From contig CM053329.1 of assembly GCA_028583605.1 (NCBI GenBank), positions 9,796,001 to 9,860,000 of the forward strand: DNA of 64,000 bases, given 5' to 3'. This stretch comes from Dastarcus helophoroides (taxonomy: Eukaryota; Arthropoda; Insecta; Coleoptera; Bothrideridae). Position numbers and translations under genes: made by a program. Below are positions 55,700 to 64,000 of this stretch, in pieces. How positions within the stretch are numbered: position 1 is the stretch's first letter; each line of letters begins with the position of its first letter. The notes under the pieces were generated by a model that saw only the letters and a list, made by a program, of their open reading frames with translations, did no database searches and had not been told where the DNA came from.

Positions 55700-56800
55700 T
55701 TTTCATAAAAATATCTTTTTTTTTTAGCTTTTTTGAGACTTGCCAGTTTGAAAAGACTACTTTTTTTGCAATTATAAAATTATAACTTTAAAATTGTAAT
55801 TGTAAAGTAAATGTTAAATTCATTTTATAAACTCCAGTTTTTCTCACACTTTTTTTTACATTTCGAGTTTTTGCTTGAGATTTAGAATTCAGATTTATTT
55901 TAATAAATTTTGGATAATTTTCCATATCAATGGCTTATGTCTCAAACTTCTCAGTCTGAATTTAAGATATTTATTCGTAGCAGTTTGGATGTAAAATTCC
56001 TACCTTTGTGCAGAAGTAACGACTTGGGTCTCGAAATTCTGTAGTTATCTCGGAAATTTGATTAATTATGACTGGAAATTCCAAAATCAAGCAGAATTTA
56101 TTTAAACACAAATCTTGTTTCCTGAATGTTCCCAATTTTTAATGATAACTAAGGACCTGTCTATTTCATCAGAATTTATTTAATTTTAAGCTAGTTATTT
56201 TTTTTTAAATTTTGAATGTGAAATAATAAATAATATTTTTCCTATTTTGAAAAATTTCATTTATTACGTTGAAGTTTAAATGAAACATTAAAAAAATGAA
56301 ATATTCAGATTAAGGTAAGTTTGAGATGCGATGCAACTAGAGTAGTTACAAAAGCCACAAAAGAAATAATTTAACTTGTAGTATTGTTGGTTACATATCA
56401 GCTCTTAGGGGTTTACCTAACTGACAAATGTCAATTAAATGATCTGTATTTAAACAGTCAATCATGCTAAAATGTGAAAGTATTTATTCTAAGACTCTAA
56501 TTTATCTAAATTTTACCTTTATTGTGGAAATTTTGACGTTAAGCAAGGAAATTTTTATTTTGAACTGAAATATTTGACTTTGAACTAGATTTTTTGACTT
56601 TGTATTCGAATGTCAATTTTTTTCTCAGAATGTCAACTCCTAAGCTTGAAATACATAAAATTTCTAAAAACGGGCAACTGTGTGATTAAATTTAGAAGAG
56701 AAAAATTTACAGCAGTTAATTCTTTTATATAGAAAAATTAATAAGAATATTTTGAAATAGTTTCAAAAAAAAATATTTGTTTTTACCACGTTTTGTTAAC
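55700..56800. repeat. AT-rich array with a family A tail fragment
   Basis: Irregular AT-rich blocks. At 56105-56172, ACAAATCTTGTTTCCTGAA then TGATAACTAAGGACCTGTC is a diverged fragment of family A without its ribozyme. Confidence 0.5.
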
Positions 56801-59138
56801 TCGGTTTCTTGTCTGTCTGGTTATATAGGCACACTTTTGAATTTAAATTAACTTTTCGAAGAGGTAAAGATTTGAAACCTCAAAAATACTTCATAACTGG
56901 ATGACAATGCAATATTTTGATAGGTTACGATAAATATTGTAAAAATAATGGTTTAAAAAAAACGACCCAAGTTTTCTCTCCAAATTTACAGCAGAATAAC
57001 ACTAAGCTTTTGATACTACATTCCAATATTATTGCTGAATTAATTTCTTCCTTAAAAATATTTGTTTGCAGTTTGTAAGAAGAACAAACAATAGCTAGAC
57101 TGGAATCTAGTTACAATTAACTAGGATAGTGTTAAAGATAAAAGTTTGTTTAATTAAGAAAACAAGCATTGATAGAAAGTTTAGGAAGAAAGAATTATAA
57201 ATAAAAGAATTCGTTTATTTAATTTTTTTTCCTTATACAGTAAAGTCAACCGAATGAACTATTCTACAATATTTTATTCGAATGTGTTAGAATTCCAGCA
57301 CATCGCTTACATGGTACATAATAGAAGTTTTGTATGCATCTTGAAGAATAAACGGGTTTATATCATAACACGGGACGATGGCTTTCTCAAAACCCGGCGC
57401 AGATGGTGAATATTTAAATAAATTAATTGTTACGTCCGCGAACTGGCGAAATCCATCATCGAAATTACCACAGTCTTTAATTTAAGCGATGTACCACCAG
57501 AGGGTGCAACCTGCTGTCAGATGAAATGAACGATTCTCGAAATAGGGTGCAATTTGGTACCACGTGCTCGAGGAAGGTGCGTGTCTATAGAATGCTAAGG
57601 ATTTTTTCTGACGACTTACGGCAGTCCGTTGTGAGATGTGCATGTCCGTACTCATTAGATTCTTAAACGTGTAGTAAAATGCTAATCCCGTTTGTGTTTT
57701 ATTACAACACAAGAGGGCATTTCAAACTAGACGTAAGCGGAGTATTTTTTCTATCGCTTTGGCAGGAAATGTACGGAGGTTTTAAGTTTTACCTTTAAGT
57801 ACAAGTATTGATTAATCAACATTTTATCAATTTAGGATAAATTTATACAGCTGGATCCACGTCGATAAAAATTGTGTTGTGCATTGTATTTGGAGATTTA
57901 AAAACATATTTTTCACACAAGGTCAAATATTTTGTGGCGTAAATAGTTATTTTGTGTGTTATAATGCTGAATCCGCTTTTTATACGACCTAATCTCTTAA
58001 AATATAGTGCAAAAACCGTGAATATAACCTAACTTTTTGTGATAAATACGATGCACAACACAGAGTTTTATTGATGTGGGGCCAGCTTAAGAATTGAGAT
58101 ATGTTCATTTATCCTGTTGATGTAAAAGTTCACTGGTCCGAAGACGACAAATTCTTCGAAGTCATTGAAGTGGTCGAAAATTGAAATGCTCCGTAAGGCG
58201 AAAAGTACTCCCTAAAGTATCGTTCGATTTACCCCTAAAATACGATTTTTACACAGGCCCTTTTTATTGCATTTATCAAACGAGTGTCAATATTTAACAC
58301 CGCAAAATGCCTCAAGTAAAAGCTTTACAATGATTTACACGGTTTATGAAATCGTGCTAAAATGTATTACGTTCGGCCATAACGTCTCAGCTGGCTGTGG
58401 TGTATTGTATATTGACGTAATTACTGTGTTGCGTGTGATTAATAAATCTGCAATAGTTACTAAAAAAAATTTTTTGTTCTGCACTATATGCTTCAGCTAA
58501 CTAATGTCTTTTATTTCATAAGAATTAATACAATATATGTTAAAGAATCTTGAAGAATGAACACCTATTTTTACATAGGATAGTTTTTTGTTATCATATA
58601 TTGCAATGTTATATATATTTCAAAAAAATTAACACTTTTCTATTAACCCTATTAAAATCTAAATTTTATCTTTAGAAACTTAGGAGATCAGAGGAGATTC
58701 CTTGCAAATTTTGAACTGTAGTTAGTAGTACATTTTTGATCCAGTTATTTTAATAGACTAATAGACCAAAAATAAAAAAAAGTAGGATTCTTAGAGGCAC
58801 CTACCTCATTGAAATGATACCTCACACAATTTATTAATTAAAACTTCGTTTTTCTTTATACCCAACTAGTCCCAATTTTATTATAAAAAAAAATTATCTA
58901 ATCCTTGACTGACGATATATACGTGGGTCATCAAAAACTGACACTATGCCAAACTTTAAATTTCTGCATTATATAGTTTTCGAAAAAAACTACTGCAACA
59001 GACGGATAAATGAATGGACTCACACGAGAATGAGATTGTAAAAGTTTCATTTTTCCTCTTAAGGAGCGGAGAAATAACAAAATTAAATCTACAAAATAAA
59101 AGATAAATTGTTAACAGGTTATTGACGAGGCAAAAAGT
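56801..59138. other. Intergenic, no recognisable gene
   Basis: About 2.3 kb with only short frames (such as 57482-57712 and 58267-58500) and no domain. The one cross-match is AACGTCTCAGCTGGCTGTGG (58381-58400), whose complement occurs at 25027-25047 and 27323-27343. This may include unique host DNA. Confidence 0.5.
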
Positions 59139-60905
59139 GATTTAGATCGTAAAATGCGCCAGAGACTTATCAACTGACGGTTCCAGGTCCTTTTGGGAAT
59201 TTGGAAAGTCGATTGGAAATAATTTTACATCTGCAAATTTTTCACCTTTATTTGATGACAACAACAAGATTGCGACTACTTCCAAGCAAAATGCTGACCT
59301 CCTAGCCTTAATGTTTGCTGAAAATTCCAACCTTGATTCTCGAAACGAAGAACCTCCTATTCTTCCTAAGGTTGGCACTTCCATGCCTAAAGTTGTTTTC
59401 AGACAACGCACAGTCAATAAGATTCTCCTCGAGCTCGACACATCGAAAGCTTCTGGCCTTGATGGTATCCTCGCTATTTTTCTTAAGATATGCGCCCCAG
59501 AGTTGACTCCTGTCCTAAGCAAATTGTTTATACTTTCTTACAACAAAGGTGTATTCCCTAACATCTTAAAATCTGCTAGGGTGGAACCTGTTCCTCAATA
59601 GAGAAAAAGGAATCTGGCTAACAACTATCGCCCTATATCTTTGTTGCCGGTTATATCTAAAGTAATGGAAAAGGTTATCAACATCGAGATTCTTAAATAT
59701 CTAGCGAAAAATAGAATTATCTTGCACAGGCAATACAGTTTCAGACAACAACGCTTAACTGGCGATCTACTACCATACGTTATTCATATCTGTAACTTGA
59801 GCTCTTGAAAAACACGGTGAGGCTAGGATTGTGGCATTGGATATTTCAAAGGCCTTCGACAGAGTCTAGCATTGATTTCTTTTCGCCAAATTAACATCCT
59901 ATGATCGTCCTTCCGGATTCTGTCATTTGATATCCAGTTTTCTCGCTGACAGATCTCTTCAAATCGTCGTCGATGGCATCTCATTCATCATTTGCGATTA
60001 ATGCAGGAATGCCCCAAGAATCTGCCCTGTCTCCTAATCGGTTTTTGTTACACATAAACGATCGCTTGGCTTCAACTTCCAATCCGATATACAGTTCCGA
60101 CAAATCATTATCCGTCGCAGCTTTAGATCTACTAAGGAAATAGCAGATACATATAATTTGTCGGGTTCTCAAAATCATTTTGGAATGAAGTACGAAATAT
60201 CTAGTCGGCCCCAACGCCTTAAAAAATCAGGCAGCGGTTTTCTCTAAGAAAACTTCAAGGAATAAAATTCTCTTGATGGAATTTAATCTGTCCATTCTAG
60301 GAGTTATTTCGAGCACTAACTTCTCTTGGGACGATCACGTGCGCGCTATTGCCAAGTCCACCTCTCAGAAGCTAGGCTTTCTTTTTAGAGCTAAAAAGAA
60401 CTTCATATCTCATCAGCTACTTACACTTTACAAAGGTTAAGTTAAGCCAACCCTAGAATACTGTTCTCATGTTTAAAGTTTATCTCAAAGCAAACTTTAG
60501 CTCTTTCGGATTCGATTCAAAGAAGGGCGATTCGCCTAATTGAAGACGAGAGTTTGACCCATTCTCTCAAAACACTAGAGTACAAGCAGATGGTTGGTGA
60601 TTTATTTCTTTTCTACACGTACTTTCATGAAAAATCCTCACAGAAACTAATTGGATTAATCCTTTCAAAGGCAAGCTTTTTGAGGCATAGAAGACAGTCG
60701 AAGACAGCAAATTTCTGTGCAGTCCCGCTTGACTATAAGGAGACTCTTTTTTCTATAGAATTTCCAAGCCATGGAATTTACTAGCGAACGGAATTTTTTC
60801 CAAAATTACAACTTATTCTTATTTAAGAAGGCGGTTCATCGCCATCTATCCTTGTTTCCACATCCTACTCGTGGTGCTTTGACGTGGATTGAACAAAAAA
60901 TTACC
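59139..60905 (+). pseudogene. LINE ORF2 reverse transcriptase (Jockey/CR1-like)
   Basis: One open frame (59140-59600) gives the linker after the endonuclease and RT entry: SFWEFGKSIGNNFTSANFSP, ELDTSKASGLDGILAIFLK and CAPELTPVLSKLF. After a stop come NNYRPISLLPVISKVMEKVI and, shifted, ALDISKAFDRV followed by a stop where the family has Trp-His. Then come a GMPQESALSPNRFLLHIND box and IYSSDKS where the catalytic YADD would be, so the active site is lost. The C-terminal region resumes at 60554-60780 and ends with sequence shared with 51860-52230. The 5' part (ORF1 and endonuclease) is absent. Confidence 0.85.
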
Positions 60906-61717
60906 TTTAGCTTCAGGAAAGGATGTGGCAGATCTAGAACTGAAATAAACGGTTTGGTACATGAAAATCAAAACCACCCAAGAATGAGATTGCTTGAAGA
61001 TAAAGATAGAGATGCAATTTCCTTGAGTTTAGAGATTATCCAAGACTTCTTAGAAATTTTATTGATAGATGTTCTTTGTTGATTTTTTTTTTGTAATATT
61101 ACTTTTTAAATTTGGGTCCTTAGAAGATTTTTCATCAGTGTTTAGAGCTTTCGTAAGAATTATTTTTCTTGGTTTCTTTAACAATTTGATACTTTTAAAA
61201 CTTGGTGGAAAAATGTATATTTTTTATATGTATATTTATTTTTTAAGATGCACTTTTTTGAGATTTAAGGCCTTAAAATGCATTATATCTACCCCAAAAT
61301 TGCTAAGTAAAAACACATTTTTTTTTAAATTTTGGGGTATTTTTTGGAAAGCTCCAAAAACATTTTAAAACTTTAAATTTCTTGTTAACAGATCCAATGG
61401 CAGAAAATTTTATGAGTTTTCAATTAAATAATGTTTATTTTTTAAACCCTAGATCCTATTTTACCTAAATCAATGCTTTGGTCATTTAACCTATTTATTT
61501 AGTTTACGTTCTTTATGCTGACTTTCTGCCGATATATCCGACTCTAAATGAAAAGGAATCATTTTGTCTTAAACCATTGGCGTCTCAGCAACCAATAATT
61601 AATTAATTGACATATTATTTATCGAAAGATTGTGGAATTTTTAATATATGTTGCTTTTTATTCGTTAATAAAGTTTAATAGTTATCATTAATGAAATAAC
61701 GAACTAAACGGTTGATA
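60906..61717 (+). other. Downstream of the LINE, no recognised gene
   Basis: A frame continues from LINE DNA to 61082 (HENQNHPRMRLLEDKDRDA then ISLSLEIIQDFLEIL). It has no recognised domain and may be LINE 3' sequence or a separate relic. 61083-61717 is AT-rich with no assignment. Confidence 0.35.
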
Positions 61718-61880
61718 TACAAATCTCGTCCCTTGAAATAAAGAAAGATTAAAAAATACAGCAATAGTTGTTCTAACGCGTTTCGATAGTTGAGTTATCA
61801 TCTTCAGAGAAAGTAGGAGACAAGATTTGTATATCAATTTTTGGCGATAACAAAGAACCACTCCGTTTTATCTAAAAAAA
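61718..61880 (-). repeat. Ribozyme family A copy
   Basis: Left arm ATACAAATCTCGTCCCTTGA and, after the ribozyme, GGAGACAAGATTTGTAT, then a tail GCGATAACAAAGAACCACTC. This is the left arm of the foldback joined directly to the tail, so its ribozyme is on the minus strand. Confidence 0.7.
61771..61811 (-). ncRNA. Hammerhead ribozyme motif, family A, intact core
   Basis: Minus strand: stem I TTCT (61811-61808) pairs perfectly with AGAA (61774-61771). Core CTGAAGA (61807-61801), an extra T, stem II GATA..TATC with a 7-nt loop, GAAA (61784-61781), ACGCGT palindrome and a T cleavage base (61775). Compared with the 13.6 kb copy, the fourth stem I pair changed from C-G to T-A on both sides, a compensatory change. 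Confidence 0.6.
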
Positions 61881-62671
61881 AGTCTAGGGTAGCTTAAAAA
61901 ACTCAAAGAAATTCTCTTAACTATCATTCCATAGCTTTTGGGGAAAAAATTTTACTATTAATATATTTGAAAGAAAAACCATAAAAATATCTAACTTTAA
62001 CAGTTAGCTTATTTACAAATATTGATATAAGACCAAACTTTTCTAAAAAACCACCAAACTTTCTTGTACAAATTATTCGAGGTTCTAAAGCTTTTTTAAG
62101 TTTTGCTGAAATATCGATGGCAAGTCAAGCTTCCGTCAGCCGCATATGTGCAAACTTTAAAATGACGCTCCCTCCTCAAATTGAAATAAAATCACAAATT
62201 ATCGATAATAAGTCCATTTTAAACCATACAGTTTCAGAAAAAATTCAAAACAAAAGAGCACTTCGAATTTGAGTTCAAAAATGGCGATGTTTCTAAATTT
62301 AGACGAACCTAATCACAAAATAAATCGAAAGAAAACTGTAGAAGAGCAAAACACATAAAGAAAATGTTACTTAAGGAGTAGTAGAGTTTTTCAAAACTGT
62401 TCTTCTTAAAACTTTCTTAATTTTTTATTATATATTAAATTAAAAGTTTTAACATTTTTTCAAATTTTCACATTTTTTTAAATATCACCAATTAATTTTA
62501 AGTCTAAATTCCAAGCAAAAATTTTTGGATTTCGATTCTACGTGAAACAAAAAAAAGCGATGCAACCCGTGATATAAGCTTTGCCTAGGCTATGTGAACG
62601 TTGCAATTGGAATCTAGTTTTCATTAGATTCTAATGAAATTAGATTTCAATTGCATCGTAACAAACTTGTA
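61881..62671. other. Intergenic, no recognisable gene
   Basis: AT-rich sequence between family A and the foldback element; nothing assigned. Confidence 0.5.
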
Positions 62672-62673
62672 TA

Positions 62674-63578
62674 CAGGGTGAGTCACTAAGCGGGAATCGG
62701 TCTTTGGTAGGCGTATCGTTCAAAATATCGAAAAATGTTTTGAATAAAAGTTGTTCGAAATAAAGTTCTCCACAACTTAAAATTATTGCCAAATATGGCG
62801 GCCTTCCGGTTGCACCGGAAATGAACACAACTTTCTTATTTTAAATAGAACACCCTATGTATTTTTACATTTTTGGATTCCTTATTAAAAATGAATATGA
62901 ATTTATTAAAACGACATAGGCCCTTAGTTGAACCGTTTTCGCGTTATTTAATTTGACGATTTCGGAGCTTGACGCCATTAACGATATTTTCCAAACGCAA
63001 TGATTCAGAGTTGTGTGGCATACGGTTTTGGATTCAGGAAGAAATGTAGTATTTTTTTACGTACTTGCTGTTAGCAAGATTTTTTAAATTTCTTCACATC
63101 CTTCGACTCAATTCTTCAGTTGTTCAAACATGCATAACTTAATTTTTTCAAATGGAACCAACTATCTTGGATTATCTTATCGGATGCGAAATTAAATCCC
63201 ATTTTTTTTTTGGTACCAGGTATTGCCACCTCCGTCCAATAATTTTTGAGAAATTTAGAATTTTGTTAACATTTTAATTAATTAAATTTAACCAAAAAAA
63301 TTAAATTACGCTAAAACGATTCAACTAAGGGCCTATGTCGTCTTAATAAATTCATATTTATTTTTAACAAGGAATCCAAAAATGTAAAAATACATAGAGT
63401 GTTCTATTTAAAATAAGAAAGTTGTTTTCATTTCCGGTGCAACCGGAAGGCCGCCATATTTGGCAATAATTTTAGGTTGTGGAGAACTTTATTTTGAACA
63501 ACTTTTATTAAAAAGATTTTTCGATATTTTGAACGATACGCCTACCAAAGACCGATTTCCGCTTAGTGACCCACCCTG
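62674..63578. mobile_element. Foldback element with about 290-bp inverted repeats
   Basis: The left arm starts CAGGGTGAGTCACTAAGCGG (62674) and the right arm ends with the complement, GCTTAGTGACCCACCCTG (63578). The arms match over about 290 bp, to AACGACATAGGCCCTTAGTTG. TA or TATA flanks both ends. The interior of about 320 bp has no transposase. Frames in the two arms (62640-62828 minus and 63460 onward plus) are mirror readings of the same repeat, not genes. Confidence 0.8.
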
Positions 63579-63597
63579 TATATTCGTATATACAAGG

Positions 63598-63880
63598 ATT
63601 ATTATCTCAGCAGAGAAGAATGCTTCAATTAGCATGTGGCGAAAATGTTTGCGTAATAAACAGTTAAAAGTCAGTTACAAGTCACTCAATGGGAGTTTAC
63701 TTTCTAGAATACTTATACGACTGACTAGCAGCTTTAAGTTGGAAGGGTATACAACCACCGTACCATACTGATGAGGCCAAGGAAATCCGAAATAGTCTAT
63801 GGTTGCGTTTGTACATATTTTCAATTTTAAGGACGTTAAACTGTTTAATTACAGAACATTTAATTGGTCATTTATCGAAA
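63598..63880 (+). repeat. Dispersed repeat, copy 2
   Basis: Partner of 46254-46560, diverged. It begins just outside the foldback element. Nature unknown. Confidence 0.55.
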
Positions 63881-64000
63881 AAAAAAGAATATTAAACGAT
63901 TTGGAGTTTATGCTCAAAATTTTAAATATTTTTGAAACCGAATTACTAAGACAGTTTAAAAAATCGATTTTTCGAAGCTATATTTCCTGGAGATTGACGT

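Noticed and set aside
62640..63771. Two similar proteins on opposite strands (GELYFEQLL..NDTPTKDRFPLSD)
   Set aside because: They are mirror translations of the same terminal inverted repeat, not a gene pair.

Overview
The window looks like AT-rich, repeat-dominated chromosomal DNA of an arthropod, most likely an insect. It carries D,D34D mariners, Tc1-like, Tigger/pogo and piggyBac DNA transposons, Jockey/CR1-type LINEs and a Ty3/Gypsy element, all mutated or broken. I recognise no intact host gene, no tRNA or rRNA and no bacterial-type operon. Nearly every long reading frame belongs to a transposon or is a chance reading of a repeat.

Layout. 1.37-2.58 kb holds a mariner. 3.1-17.8 kb is bounded by about 1.1 kb inverted arms and contains a strongly nested block: a minus-strand LINE (4.5-13.45 kb) split by a Tigger element (7.13-12.21 kb), which is itself split by a piggyBac (9.46-11.72 kb). 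The LINE endonuclease frame reads straight through if the Tigger and one TA are removed. A ribozyme-bearing foldback (13.5 kb), an inverted-repeat element (14.0-15.3 kb) and a 1.25 kb element (16.2-17.45 kb) complete the block. 18.66-24.87 kb is a pogo-like TIR pair invaded by a Ty3/Gypsy retrotransposon (20.13-24.67 kb). 24.67-29.25 kb is a tandem duplication of about 2.3 kb punctuated by LTR remnants, followed by a minus-strand solo LTR.

29.6-41.7 kb is mostly degenerate AT-rich arrays with fixed strand polarity, plus LINE debris, a possible Helitron end, a TTAA-flanked MITE, a TTAC microsatellite and a mariner fragment. 41.8-44.4 kb is a long-TIR element holding a solo LTR. 47.35-50.05 kb is a Tc1-like element invaded by ribozyme-bearing repeats. 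50.7-52.2 kb holds LINE 3' fragments, 53.5-54.8 kb a second mariner, 55.1-55.7 kb a pogo-like MITE, 59.1-60.9 kb a LINE, and 62.7-63.6 kb a foldback element.

Most interesting: two unrelated repeat families carry minimal type I hammerhead ribozyme motifs (CUGANGA, stem II, GAAA, a palindromic 6-nt stem III, GUH, matching stem I). Family B is a two-unit direct repeat with ribozymes exactly 384 nt apart on the minus strand (48.9 and 49.3 kb). Family A occurs as a foldback with a motif on each strand (13.6 kb) and as diverged copies at 53.05 and 61.8 kb, with a compensatory stem I change. This fits Penelope-like elements or small retrozyme-like elements producing ribozyme-processed RNAs. No Penelope-type reverse transcriptase is in the window, so the link is inferred from the ribozymes and the direct/inverted repeat layout.
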